From positions 1-64,000 of the forward strand of contig VSNQ01000001.1 in assembly GCA_009774395.1 (NCBI GenBank): DNA of 64,000 bases, given 5' to 3'. The position numbers and the translations under genes were made by a program. Source of the stretch: Lachnospiraceae bacterium (GTDB lineage: Bacteria; Bacillota; Clostridia; Lachnospirales; Lachnospiraceae). Positions 36,817 to 45,607 of this stretch are shown one piece after another. Position 1 is the first letter of the stretch, and every line of letters starts with the position of its first letter. Under the pieces are notes generated by a model. The model was not told the origin of the DNA, made no database searches, and saw only the letters and a list, made by a program, of their open reading frames with translations.

Positions 36817-37003
36817 GTTACCGTTCAGCCATGCCATTTATAAGTCGCCAGAATGTATATTTTCGCCAATAATATTTGATGTTTGCTGGCGACTTATTTC
36901 ATGACGGGCGTCCGCCCTATAGAATTAATTGTACAAATTGTCCTTAGTGAGCAAGCTCCCACATACAATTTGCACAATCAATTCTGCATGGCTGAACTGT
37001 TAC
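36817..37003. repeat. Palindromic element M, long copy with nested hairpins
   Basis: Outer arms GTTACCGTTCAGCCATGC (36817-36834) and GCATGGCTGAACTGTTAC (36986-37003) pair with two mismatches. Nested inside are a perfect 12-bp stem ATAAGTCGCCAG/CTGGCGACTTAT (36840-36851, 36886-36897), GGGCG/CGCCC near 36906, and a 21-bp imperfect stem AGAATTAATTGT.../...ACAATCAATTCT (about 36921-36985). No coding frame is inside. The element ends eight bases from the stop of the gene at 37011. Confidence 0.8.
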
Positions 37004-37010
37004 ATACAGA

Positions 37011-38951
37011 CTATCTATCATCAGAAATTGTTTTACTTTCCCCGCTACGCAGCCCGTATCCTGCCACAATTGGAATACACATCGCAACGGGATACGTAAA
37101 ACGGTGATAAATATTTCCATTACAAGGACCAGAAAGTATGGTTAGCATAAGCATCAGCATAGGAATCACCAGCATCAACAATTTCTTATCCTTCTTCACA
37201 ATACTTCTTGTCCAGGTAAAAACCAGTATCCAGACATATATCGCACTGGTACATAACAAGTTGACAAGTGGCACTTTCATTAATATCGTATCCCAAAGTT
37301 TTAGAATCTGCCGCAGACTAAGCGACAATCTGCTGTCTGACGCCGCAAAGTGAAAATATCCCTCAGAATTTACACTGCCAATACCGCCGTCACTGGATCG
37401 CTCAAACTCATACAAATCTATAACTACCGGATAAAAATAGCCATAATAATTATTCGCTGTTGCTGCAACATACGTAAGCGGATGTTTGAAAAGCATTTTT
37501 GCCCAGACAATAAAATAATTTTTCATGTCCTCACCATCAGCTTCTTTCCGCCATGCTCCCTTTGCCCAGTCAGAACGATTTGCCCAATAAACAATTGGCA
37601 GCGCATCGTACTGTGCCACAGCATTAATTGCTGCTTTTTCCTCCTCTGTTACTTCATCACCATAATACTTTAAATATCTTGAAGTCTGCTGCAACGGAAT
37701 CGATAATGCTGCACTCACACTTCCATCTGTAATTTTTGCTGCTGGCAATATCACATCTGAATAAAGAAATTTCGACAGAAAAACACAAACCAACACTGCC
37801 AAAACCATTTTTATCCACCGTTTATTTATGATTAACAAAAACGGCAGCGACAGCAATACAGCATACAATCCATTTTTCCGCAGCAGGAAAATCAACACAG
37901 CATAGACTGCAACCGCTGCCCACTGCAATATGGAAATGCTGTCTTCTTTTCTCTCTATTATATCCAATATCTGCAATAAATACAGCAGTAGGAAATCTGC
38001 AAACAGCGTATCCTTTGTCGCCATCATTGCATACCGCGGAATCCAAGGGAAAAAGCAGAAAAACAATAGAATTATCCCACGAATCCCCGCATTTACACCG
38101 CATTTTTTTAATTGGTATAAGCTGTACGCCAGCACCCATGCCGTAAACAAAACCTGTAAAACAGTATAGATAAAAATACCAATGTTCTCGGATTGAAACA
38201 AAAACCGTCCTAGTTTTACAAAAAATCCTAAAATAATGGTATATAAAACGGAATGATGATCCACTAACAGCACATCTTCCGAAATCAGTTCCACCGTATC
38301 CGCTAATGCAGTATGGTAATTATATGCCATATAAATAATATCTTCGGTATCTCCCATAAACATTCCGGGATAGTATGCAATTACATGAAGACTCCATACC
38401 GCAAGCATTATCACAAATACCACTCTTCGGTATTTTACAGGATGATCCATATCCGGCATTTGCAGCATAGGAAGATTTTTTCTCAGATAACAACGAACCA
38501 CCTTTACACACTGCGGAAAAAATAGCAGATATCCAGCAAAAATCAATAAGGTTTTAACGACTTGCACGATACCAGTTACCAATATTATGGTAGTGCCAAA
38601 ATCTTCAAAGGATTTCCCAAAAAGAAACGTGAAAGCCATTAACACGCCTAAAACCCGATCCTGCATCTGTAACTTTCCCATTGAAAAAGCCGTTTGGTAC
38701 ATCCAGATGCAGAAAAATATGGTTAGTATTGTAACAATTCCATTGTTTTCCCCTGCTTGTGGCAGTGCATACAACAGCTTATAGAGTAACTGATATAAGC
38801 CTTTCTGCGCACCAACTGCTGCTTCAAACACTTCATCTTCTACAACACCGTAGTTTAAGGAAAATACCAATCCCGTAAAAACCGCATATAAAATTATCTT
38901 TATTTTTGACGGACTTGCTGCCAACCATTGCCCCATTTTAAAGTGCCTCAT
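37011..38951 (-). CDS. DUF6020 family polytopic membrane protein
   Basis: 646 residues; the ATG at 38951 is preferred because AGGAG lies nine bases before it, though two more codons are open. About thirteen membrane segments. An outer loop near residue 225 holds DVLLVDHHSVLYTIILG, and ATKDTLFADFLLL lies near 310; both are typical of DUF6020 and related GT-C-like proteins in capsule clusters. The long hydrophilic segment at about 420-560 is probably external. Role: likely a surface-glycan transferase or polymerase component, not experimentally defined. It begins inside the stop region of fdtB. Confidence 0.78.
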   Translation of the reverse strand: MRHFKMGQWLAASPSKIKIILYAVFTGLVFSLNYGVVEDEVFEAAVGAQKGLYQLLYKLLYALPQAGENNGIVTILTIFFCIWMYQTAFSMGKLQMQDRVLGVLMAFTFLFGKSFEDFGTTIILVTGIVQVVKTLLIFAGYLLFFPQCVKVVRCYLRKNLPMLQMPDMDHPVKYRRVVFVIMLAVWSLHVIAYYPGMFMGDTEDIIYMAYNYHTALADTVELISEDVLLVDHHSVLYTIILGFFVKLGRFLFQSENIGIFIYTVLQVLFTAWVLAYSLYQLKKCGVNAGIRGIILLFFCFFPWIPRYAMMATKDTLFADFLLLYLLQILDIIERKEDSISILQWAAVAVYAVLIFLLRKNGLYAVLLSLPFLLIINKRWIKMVLAVLVCVFLSKFLYSDVILPAAKITDGSVSAALSIPLQQTSRYLKYYGDEVTEEEKAAINAVAQYDALPIVYWANRSDWAKGAWRKEADGEDMKNYFIVWAKMLFKHPLTYVAATANNYYGYFYPVVIDLYEFERSSDGGIGSVNSEGYFHFAASDSRLSLSLRQILKLWDTILMKVPLVNLLCTSAIYVWILVFTWTRSIVKKDKKLLMLVIPMLMLMLTILSGPCNGNIYHRFTYPVAMCIPIVAGYGLRSGESKTISDDR

Positions 38952-38956
38952 ATTTC

Positions 38957-40063
38957 TCATCTCCTAAAGGCATTTAGCTTGTCTATTACATACTGTTGTT
39001 CGTCTTCTGTCATCCCTGTATAAATCGGCAAACTTAATACTTCATTTGCATACTGTTCTGCGATAGGGAATGCTCCCTTTGGGATTCCCCAATCTTTGTA
39101 ACATTCTGCTAGATGCGGCGGTATCGGGTAATGAATCTGTGTCTGTATGCCGTTTTCCTGCAAATATGTCTGCAAAGCCTCCCGCTGGCTGCATTGTATA
39201 ACATATTGGTGATAAATACTGTCAGCGTGACTGCGCAGCTTGGGTAACTGTATGTTCTTATTGCAAATGCCTTTGGTATACCGTGCGGCAAGGATATTTC
39301 TTTCTTGATTTAATTCAGGAAGATGTTTTAATTTCACCCGCAGAAGCGCCGCCTGCAGTTCGTCTAGGCGTGAATTTACCCCTTCTATTTCATTGTAGTA
39401 ACGCACGCGGCTTCCATAGTTGCGCATCATACGAATTTTGTCCGCAAACGCTTTATCATCTGTTACTACCGCACCAGCATCACCAAATGCCCCCAGATTT
39501 TTGGTGGGGTAAAAGCTAAAACAGCCTGATATGCCGAAACTCCCCGTTATTTTGCCGTTAAAGCAGGCGCCATGTGACTGTGCACAATCTTCTATCACTG
39601 GCAATTGATGCCGTTTTGCGATTTCCATAATTGGCTCCATATTGCTCGCCTGTCCGTAAAGATGCACCACCATAATCGCTTTTGTACGAGCGGTTATTGC
39701 TTCCTCAATTTTAGAAGCATCCAGATTAAAGTATACATCTGGCTCCACAAAAACAGGTGTTGCGCCGTTTTCCGTAATACCAAGCACTGTAGCAATATAC
39801 GTGTTTGACTGTACAATCACTTCATCTCCTGCGCCGATTCCAAGGGCACGGACGGACAAAATCAACGCATCCAGCCCCGAATTTAATCCCACGCAAAAAT
39901 TCCTACCCGTAAAAGCCGCAAATTCTTCTTCAAACTGTGCAACCTCATTCCCCAGCACATACCAGCCGGAACGCAGCACCCGCAGTGCCGCTTCCTCATA
40001 TTCCTGCTGATACATCTGAAACTGCCTGTCCAACACATTACATTTTACCTGCATTTCTCTCAC
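38957..40063 (-). CDS. fdtB: dTDP-3-amino-3,6-dideoxyhexose transaminase (FdtB/QdtB-like, DegT family)
   Basis: 368-residue PLP enzyme of the DegT/DnrJ/EryC1 family. LRSGWYVLG, GLNSGLDALIL, VIVQSNTYIAT, VIEDCAQSHGA and SFYPTKNLGAFGDAG with the PLP lysine near residue 190 are the family set. Opening KCNVLDRQFQMY resembles 3-aminotransferases acting after FdtA. It would convert dTDP-3-keto-6-deoxyhexose to the 3-amino sugar. The expected N-acetyltransferase (FdtC) is not in the window. The first codon is GTG with a close AAAGG; an ATG nine bases on (40054) is an alternative. Confidence 0.85.
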   Translation of the reverse strand: MREMQVKCNVLDRQFQMYQQEYEEAALRVLRSGWYVLGNEVAQFEEEFAAFTGRNFCVGLNSGLDALILSVRALGIGAGDEVIVQSNTYIATVLGITENGATPVFVEPDVYFNLDASKIEEAITARTKAIMVVHLYGQASNMEPIMEIAKRHQLPVIEDCAQSHGACFNGKITGSFGISGCFSFYPTKNLGAFGDAGAVVTDDKAFADKIRMMRNYGSRVRYYNEIEGVNSRLDELQAALLRVKLKHLPELNQERNILAARYTKGICNKNIQLPKLRSHADSIYHQYVIQCSQREALQTYLQENGIQTQIHYPIPPHLAECYKDWGIPKGAFPIAEQYANEVLSLPIYTGMTEDEQQYVIDKLNAFRR

Positions 40064-40079
40064 TAGACCTTTCTTTTTT

Positions 40080-40119
40080 GTATACTCTTGTATACTTTTA
40101 TATACTTTTGTATACTCAA
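40080..40119. repeat. Four tandem 10-bp repeats upstream of fdtB
   Basis: GTATACTCTT, GTATACTTTT, ATATACTTTT and GTATACTCAA follow each other exactly at 10-bp spacing, 17 bp before the fdtB start codon. Period equals about one helical turn, placing identical sites on one face of the DNA. It borders palindromic element A copy 2. A single unit of the same repeat is found beside copy 3 at 49990. Confidence 0.75.
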
Positions 40120-40182
40120 AAACGATTCAATTTTCCTTTCTGCACAGCCCATATTATCCGCTTATGCAATATGCGCTATGCC
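40110..40182. repeat. Palindromic element A, copy 2 (degenerate right arm)
   Basis: ACTCAAAAACGATT and TTTTCCTTTCTGCACAGCCC match copies 1 and 3, then the loop CCGCTTATGC. The outer right arm is lost, but an inner stem AGCCCATATT/AATATGCGCT still pairs at 9 of 10 positions. It lies in the leader of fdtB. Confidence 0.75.
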
Positions 40183-40196
40183 TGCTTCCTGTAATT

Positions 40197-41333
40197 TTAT
40201 CCGCAATTGTTTTCCAATCTCTCACAATTTTGCCCAATACATTGCAGCATCTGTTCCGCTGCCTTATCCCATGTATAATTCTCAATCATACACTGATGCG
40301 CGTTTACGCCGATTTTGGGATTGACAGGTTCCAAAATTCGTGCAAGCAATTCCTCCCAACTGCGCACTAAATAGCCCGTTTGGTAGTTTTCAATAATATA
40401 TGACGGCCCTGGTGCTTCAAATGCAGCAACAGCAGTTTCATAATACATTGCTTCTAAAATTGCCATACCGAAAATCTCTTGTCGATTCAGATTTATATAA
40501 TATTCCGCAATCCTGTACAATTCCCACATCTTATTATTGGGAATCTTTGGATAAATCACTGCAGCTTTCTCTAACTTGGCTGCGTGGATTGCTTTTTCTG
40601 CTTCCCTGCGCAATTCCCCGTCCCCTACCATAAGCAGACGGTACTGCTTATCTTTTTGATACAGCCTGCGAAACAGTTGAATCATTTTTAACGGCTGTTT
40701 CTCTGCGGTCATACGTCCCACAAATAAAAGCACCTTATTTTCAACAGCATAGCCCCAGTTTTTCTTCAAATCCTCCAAACAATAGCTGCTATAATCCTGT
40801 TTTAAAAGTTCCATATCTAAACCTACTGGAATTGTATAAATATTATTTCCGGCTCCCTGACTGTGCAAATATGCGGCAAGCGCCGGCGTCTTTACAATGG
40901 TTGGATTTTTTTTATAAAACGGCACATTATTGCATAAAATATCGACAACTTTCTTTTTCCATGCCACAGCGTTGTTGCTGCGGACAACACCAATATAGGG
41001 CAGACATAAAATATGGTTTTTTCTGCACCACTGGGAAAAGCGCCGCAGCGCAATATAATTGTCCGAAGCAGTAATATAGCAATCTCTCGTTTTATCCAAT
41101 TGTCGATAATCCGGCAACGCATGTTTACCGATATGGCGGCAATTAAGATATCGTATCTGTACACCACGATGCATCTTTGTTTCTGTCCCCTGCTTGAAAT
41201 CCGGTATCAAGTGATATACGATTACATCATGCCCTTTTGCTGCAAATGCTTTTGCCATACCTTCTGCTTGGGAATTATAGTATTGATTCAAATTTTGGGG
41301 TTCTATATTGAGTGAAATAACTGCTAGTTTCAT
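40197..41333 (-). CDS. Glycosyltransferase family 4
   Basis: 378 residues from MKLAVISLNIEPQN; the frame is open 13 codons further up but that part has no homologous look. GT-B enzyme: N-terminal Rossmann domain with AEGMAKAFAAKGHDV, then LLFVGRMTAEKQPLKM at about 215 and EIFGMAILEAM at about 300 with the E-x7-E donor motif. It adds an unspecified sugar to a lipid-linked intermediate in the cytoplasm. Its upstream gap contains hairpin element B copy 2. Confidence 0.88.
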   Translation of the reverse strand: MKLAVISLNIEPQNLNQYYNSQAEGMAKAFAAKGHDVIVYHLIPDFKQGTETKMHRGVQIRYLNCRHIGKHALPDYRQLDKTRDCYITASDNYIALRRFSQWCRKNHILCLPYIGVVRSNNAVAWKKKVVDILCNNVPFYKKNPTIVKTPALAAYLHSQGAGNNIYTIPVGLDMELLKQDYSSYCLEDLKKNWGYAVENKVLLFVGRMTAEKQPLKMIQLFRRLYQKDKQYRLLMVGDGELRREAEKAIHAAKLEKAAVIYPKIPNNKMWELYRIAEYYINLNRQEIFGMAILEAMYYETAVAAFEAPGPSYIIENYQTGYLVRSWEELLARILEPVNPKIGVNAHQCMIENYTWDKAAEQMLQCIGQNCERLENNCG

Positions 41334-41359
41334 ATCATCACATTCTCCATTTGCATAGA

Positions 41360-41408
41360 TACTGAACGGCAAAAGGATTTGCTGTTCAGTTGCGCCAGCC
41401 GCATGCTG
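41360..41408. repeat. Hairpin element B, copy 2
   Basis: GAACGGCAAA pairs with TTTGCTGTTC, followed by AGTTGCGCCAGCCGCATGCT, matching 22652-22699 in both hairpin and tail. It lies 18 bp after the stop codon of the GT2 gene at 41427 and shortly before the start of the GT4 gene. Confidence 0.75.
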
Positions 41409-41426
41409 CCAAGCGGTAATAAAATC

Positions 41427-42173
41427 CTATCCTGTGTGAACCGTCCTTTTGTGCAGCCATTCATACAAATAGCTTTTTGCGACAACAAAATAGTACCTTT
41501 TTTTGGAAATATATCGGTATCGGCAGCGAATTGCAGCGTTTTCCCGTACCCCCTTCTGGCTGCTGGACATTCCGCCCAGCCGGAAATTCGACAGAACACG
41601 CAAAATTGGCGTAAACACCACTTTTTGCGACCGCCAAAATCGTAGCATTAAATCATAATCCGCTGCGGAGCGATACGACAAGTCAAACAATCCCAACGCC
41701 TGATAAGCACCTTTCGTTACAAAGCAAGTAGGATGCGTAATCATCTGTTCCGATAAGAAATCGTGGTGAAAAAAAAGTATCGCTTTTTCCTTATCCCCAA
41801 GATAATTGCGCTGCATCCCATAAAGCACTTCATAAGAATTTCCCTGATAATGTGTTACTGCCTGCTCTATTGTATCATGTTCGTACCAATCATCACTGTT
41901 GACAATTCCAATCAAACTTCCGTTTGCCATATGAATGCCTTTGTTCATCGCATCATAAATGCCCTTATCCCTTTCGGATATAATGCGCAGGTTCTTAGGG
42001 AGTCTATCACGGTGCTGTTCAATCAGCGACAAAGTACGGTCGCTGGAGCCGCCATCAATAATAATATATTCTATATTGGAATATGTCTGGTTTTCTATGC
42101 TTGACAACGTTTTTTCTATGGTTTTCTCACTATTATAACACGGTGTTATCACAGATACTAATAATTCTTGCAT
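41427..42173 (-). CDS. Glycosyltransferase family 2 (WcaA-like)
   Basis: 248 residues from MQELLVSVITPCYNSE; AAGAGG ten bases before this ATG supports it over an ATG seven codons earlier. GT-A motifs: IIIDGGSSDRT, DKGIYDAMNKG, and GIVNSDDWYEHDT with the intact NSDD metal site, then ITHPTCFVTK and SAADYDLMLR. The last set is shared with the gene at 1897, whose NSDD is altered. Probable beta-linkage sugar transferase of the cytoplasmic assembly stage. Elements B and D flank the gene. Confidence 0.88.
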   Translation of the reverse strand: MQELLVSVITPCYNSEKTIEKTLSSIENQTYSNIEYIIIDGGSSDRTLSLIEQHRDRLPKNLRIISERDKGIYDAMNKGIHMANGSLIGIVNSDDWYEHDTIEQAVTHYQGNSYEVLYGMQRNYLGDKEKAILFFHHDFLSEQMITHPTCFVTKGAYQALGLFDLSYRSAADYDLMLRFWRSQKVVFTPILRVLSNFRLGGMSSSQKGVRENAAIRCRYRYISKKRYYFVVAKSYLYEWLHKRTVHTG

Positions 42174-42221
42174 TTTTATATCTACCTCTTCCATTAACGT
42201 TGTTCCGATTGACTCCGTCGC

Positions 42222-42317
42222 GGCAGTCGGTAAAAATCCATACAAATTTCAAAACAAACAAATTCGTCTGCAAATGTATTTTTACTTGCAAGCTATACAT
42301 TTTCTTACCGACTTGCC
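42222..42317. repeat. Palindromic element D
   Basis: GGCAGTCGGTAA (42222-42233) pairs with TTACCGACTTGCC (42305-42317), with further weaker pairing inward (AAAAATCCATAC with GTATTTTTACTT). It lies 14 bp after the stop of the GT4 gene at 42331. The GTCGGTAA end also occurs in element C at 53061. Confidence 0.65.
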
Positions 42318-42330
42318 ATGCAATCCCAAT

Positions 42331-43497
42331 TTATTGCAACGATTGGTAAATCCGCTCTAACTGTGCAGCAATTGCCGGTGCATGAAAACGACGCGTAACA
42401 GATGCACGAATAATTTCTGCATGATACAGTTCCCTTTCACGCAAATACTGCCGAAATGCTGCAATCAGGCTTTCCATATCGTCCGGCGGAATCAATATTC
42501 CATTGCTCGTATCCACAAAATCATCCGGCCCGCCGTTTGCGGTTGCAATTACGGGTTTTCCGCATGCCATTGCTTCTATATATACAACACCAAATGTTTC
42601 ATAGCGGCTAGGCAGCACAAAACAATCACATTGCTGCATCTGCGACACTACTTGACTGCGCTCTAACGTACCAAGCCATTCCACAGAATCCGATATTCCA
42701 TACGCATAACACCACTCTTTTGCTTTGGCTACAGCCTGTCCGCCACCGCCAATCGCAAGCCTTGCGGTTGGTTGTTCATCGGCAATTGTCTTCCATGCTT
42801 TTAGCAGAACGTCTATTCCCTTTTTATATAATTGATCTTCTGTCTGCATATAGCATATCGTTAGAAAACGAATATTGGTATTTTTTTGATGCTGTGCTGG
42901 TCGAAACAAATCACAATCTACAAGATTTCCAATAATTTCAATTTCTTCTGCTGCTCTATATTTTGCAATTAAGCCTGCAAATGCCTTGCTTACACAGATT
43001 ACTTTTGCTGCCCGTTGAAACGCTTGGGCAATTATTCGCTCGTTTGCAGCACGAATTTGATCTGCATGAAGTTGAAATAGGGTAGCATGTTCTGTAATCA
43101 CATAAGGAATCCCCGTCTGCTCAGAGAGTTTCATTGCCGCAAAACCTGCCCACACACAACAATGTGCATGAATCACATCGGTTTTCTCTCCGTTGGCAGA
43201 ATACTTGGAATACAATTGTTCAATCCCTTTTGCAAATACTTCTCGATGCCCTTCTATTCCATGTTTAAATGGACAGAACATTTTTTTTCGCCAAATTGCA
43301 ACACCTTTTACTTGCTGGTGTGCTTCTTCTGCATAAGTAAGATACTCCCCAATACATTTCACCGAATACGTATCACAATATAATATCGTTACCTGATGCC
43401 CTGCTTTTTGCAATGCAAGCGCCTGTTCCCAGAAGAAGCTGCCAAGTGTAGGACGGCTTTTTGTCCGAAAAAACGCTGGAATTATCAGTATTCTCAT
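42331..43497 (-). CDS. Glycosyltransferase family 4
   Basis: 388 residues from MRILIIPAFFRTKSRP (a GTG one codon earlier is also open). SRPTLGSFFWEQA is the acceptor-side loop, HAHCCVWAGFAA the middle of the first domain, and FVLPSRYETFGVVYIEAMACGK the donor-binding E-x7-E region at about 290-310. PDDFVDTSNGILI follows, as in many capsule GT4 proteins. A GAGGG nine bases upstream is the ribosome site, overlapping the stop of the GT2 gene by adjacency, so both are made from one message. Confidence 0.9.
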   Translation of the reverse strand: MRILIIPAFFRTKSRPTLGSFFWEQALALQKAGHQVTILYCDTYSVKCIGEYLTYAEEAHQQVKGVAIWRKKMFCPFKHGIEGHREVFAKGIEQLYSKYSANGEKTDVIHAHCCVWAGFAAMKLSEQTGIPYVITEHATLFQLHADQIRAANERIIAQAFQRAAKVICVSKAFAGLIAKYRAAEEIEIIGNLVDCDLFRPAQHQKNTNIRFLTICYMQTEDQLYKKGIDVLLKAWKTIADEQPTARLAIGGGGQAVAKAKEWCYAYGISDSVEWLGTLERSQVVSQMQQCDCFVLPSRYETFGVVYIEAMACGKPVIATANGGPDDFVDTSNGILIPPDDMESLIAAFRQYLRERELYHAEIIRASVTRRFHAPAIAAQLERIYQSLQ

Positions 43498-43500
43498 CAC

Positions 43501-44331
43501 TTATTTCCCTCTTAAAAACAAAACCTTTATCCAGCTTTTAGACTGCTTAATGGCTTCCCATCCCATACCAGCCCCTACCATATACCAAAATTTCTGTCGA
43601 AAAAAAAGTTTTGCTTCTGTCTTTTTTAATGGGATTTGATTAGCGCCTGTTATAGATCCTGCTGAAATACGATAATAAATCAACTGTTTATCTAAATAAC
43701 CGAACCGATATCCGCGCTTTAAAATTCTTAAATTTATCGGATAGTCCTCCATCCAGCGGTATGCCTCATCAAAACCTTTTAATTTTCTTAATAATTTCAC
43801 TGGATAAAAAGAAGCCGCTGGCGATACAATGCGATTCTGCACCAAAAGCTTGCGGTACTGCGCTTTCTGATCTAATTGTGCAAATGCATAACACCTGTTA
43901 CAGTATTCCTGTACTGAAGAAAAATCACAGTTTTCCTCAGAAAACAGCACAACTTTTGCTATTGGAATAACGCCTGTATTTTTTTCACAAAAATCAAAAT
44001 ATTCTTGTATGGCATCAGGTGTCATATAGTCGTCTGCTGCTAAAAATATCGCATATTTCCCCGTAATCTGCTTGAGTGCACGGTTATTACTGCCGGATAT
44101 ACCAGTATTTACATCTGTTGTTACAAGCTTAATCTTTGTCAATGCACCCTTGTGTTGTTTTATCCAATCCGCCGCCACTTCAAGCGTATTATCCTTTGAC
44201 AAATCATCTGTTATAATAAGTTCAATATTCGAATATGTCTGCGCACACACGCTGTCCAGGGTTCGTTCTATGGTATCAGCCGAATTATAAGCCTGCACCA
44301 CTACGCTTACTAATTTAGAGGTTGAGTCCAT
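43501..44331 (-). CDS. Glycosyltransferase family 2
   Basis: 276 residues from MDSTSKLVSVVVQAYNS; GAGGA seven bases before this ATG decides it, while an ATG four codons earlier is part of a tandem repeat. Motifs: ELIITDDLSKDNT, then GKYAIFLAADDYMTP with the metal-binding ADD near residue 95, then FDEAYRWMEDYP and YYRISAGSITG. It is likely to work with the adjacent GT4 enzyme. The upstream non-coding region consists of five tandem 17-20-bp repeats, which could affect its translation. Confidence 0.88.
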   Translation of the reverse strand: MDSTSKLVSVVVQAYNSADTIERTLDSVCAQTYSNIELIITDDLSKDNTLEVAADWIKQHKGALTKIKLVTTDVNTGISGSNNRALKQITGKYAIFLAADDYMTPDAIQEYFDFCEKNTGVIPIAKVVLFSEENCDFSSVQEYCNRCYAFAQLDQKAQYRKLLVQNRIVSPAASFYPVKLLRKLKGFDEAYRWMEDYPINLRILKRGYRFGYLDKQLIYYRISAGSITGANQIPLKKTEAKLFFRQKFWYMVGAGMGWEAIKQSKSWIKVLFLRGK

Positions 44332-44340
44332 TTTATTCCT

Positions 44341-44429
44341 CATTTCTTATTATATTGCATCATTTCTTATTATGCATCATTTCTTATTATGCTGCATTTC
44401 TTATAATGCATCATTTCTTATTATGCTAT
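44341..44429. repeat. Five tandem 17-20-bp repeats between Wzy-like gene and GT2 gene
   Basis: Units beginning CATTTCTTATTAT start at 44341, 44361, 44378, 44395 and 44412, ending in variable GCAT/GCTGC/GCTAT tails. Read leftward each unit gives AATAAGAAATG, a start-like ATG. The array fills the whole gap and touches the stop codon of the gene at 44429. Copy number changes would alter the distance to the GT2 ribosome site. Confidence 0.85.
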
Positions 44430-45562
44430 TAAGCCTTCGCCTGCACTCGCTCTTGAAATGGCTGGTACCAATAATATCCTAACCATATTAAAAGATAATT
44501 GCGCAGCAGATATACAGATATTAAGTGTGCCTCCATCAGCGAAAATACAGCATACGCCGCAACAATCACTAACAGGCAGTAATCTTTCTTTCTCCACGAC
44601 TGCCAAATTAAATATAAATTCGCTGCAATATATCCCAAACCGATTACAATACCATACCAATAAAACAGCCGAATAAATCCTTGGTCAAAATAAGCCTGAT
44701 TTTCTGGTGCAGCAAATAATTTCCAATTGACAAGACGGGCATCTTCTATCAGATATGCGTACTGAAATCTACCATTCAGCACCTTATCCAAACGAAACAT
44801 AAATGCGTTCTGCACGCCTGTCACTGCCCCATATGCAGAAAACAGCGCCGCTGCAAGAAAAACAGCCGCTCCCGCCGCATAAACAATTTTCGTCTGGCGC
44901 AGTGGTTCGATATATTTTAACACAATAATACCCAAAATGGCAAATATTGTTACAAGAATTGCTGTGTTAGAATCCGTAAACAGATACGAAACCAAATTCA
45001 GCGCCAAAAGAGCCAGGAAAGAAATCAGTTTCATTCTCTGTGCATATAGATATAACACCAGTGTAGTCATCATAAACAACATTCCCTGAAACGCATTAGG
45101 ATGCCCCATGCCAAAGCAATACCGTGTTTCAATGCTGCCTTCCGGCGTTGAACCTCTGCCAAAATTCGCTGTGATCGAAAAGCTGCCAAATATCCCTGTT
45201 GCAGAAAGGACAAATAGCACTACACTGCCCAATACAGTCACTAACAATATTCGTTTCAATTCTTTTTTTAAATCCACATCTTTGCATGCTGCCACTAACA
45301 CTGCTGCACGTACCGTTTCATCTCGTTCATTTATCCAATATGACAGCACTGCAAGTCCACCGCACAAAATAATTACAAGCCATTCGCCGCGCGTATATTT
45401 TGTGGACAAAATCTTGATGCAAAATAGTAAAAACGTCAAGCGAAATACCAAACTTTCATAGGGATTGGTATAGGCGCTTTTTTCAATCACCACAATCACA
45501 AGCTCTATAAATAGCGCCGCCCAAAAACAAGCTTCTCCGGCTTTTTTGAAACCCTTTTCCAT
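44429..45562 (-). CDS. Wzy-like O-antigen/capsule polymerase
   Basis: 377 residues, about ten membrane helices. The conserved external region RYCFGMGHPNAFQGMLFMM (about 147-165) is the ligase/polymerase-type motif, and a large loop follows at about 250-300 (RLDKVLNGRFQYAYLI, then QAYFDQGFIRLF). These features fit Wzy-type polymerases joining repeat units outside the membrane. It is the only clear polymerase candidate in the window. The C-terminus is directly followed by the tandem repeat array. Confidence 0.78.
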   Translation of the reverse strand: MEKGFKKAGEACFWAALFIELVIVVIEKSAYTNPYESLVFRLTFLLFCIKILSTKYTRGEWLVIILCGGLAVLSYWINERDETVRAAVLVAACKDVDLKKELKRILLVTVLGSVVLFVLSATGIFGSFSITANFGRGSTPEGSIETRYCFGMGHPNAFQGMLFMMTTLVLYLYAQRMKLISFLALLALNLVSYLFTDSNTAILVTIFAILGIIVLKYIEPLRQTKIVYAAGAAVFLAAALFSAYGAVTGVQNAFMFRLDKVLNGRFQYAYLIEDARLVNWKLFAAPENQAYFDQGFIRLFYWYGIVIGLGYIAANLYLIWQSWRKKDYCLLVIVAAYAVFSLMEAHLISVYLLRNYLLIWLGYYWYQPFQERVQAKA

Positions 45563-45607
45563 TTATTACAGTCACACCCTTCTAAGGAACTGCCAACAAC
45601 CAGGCAG

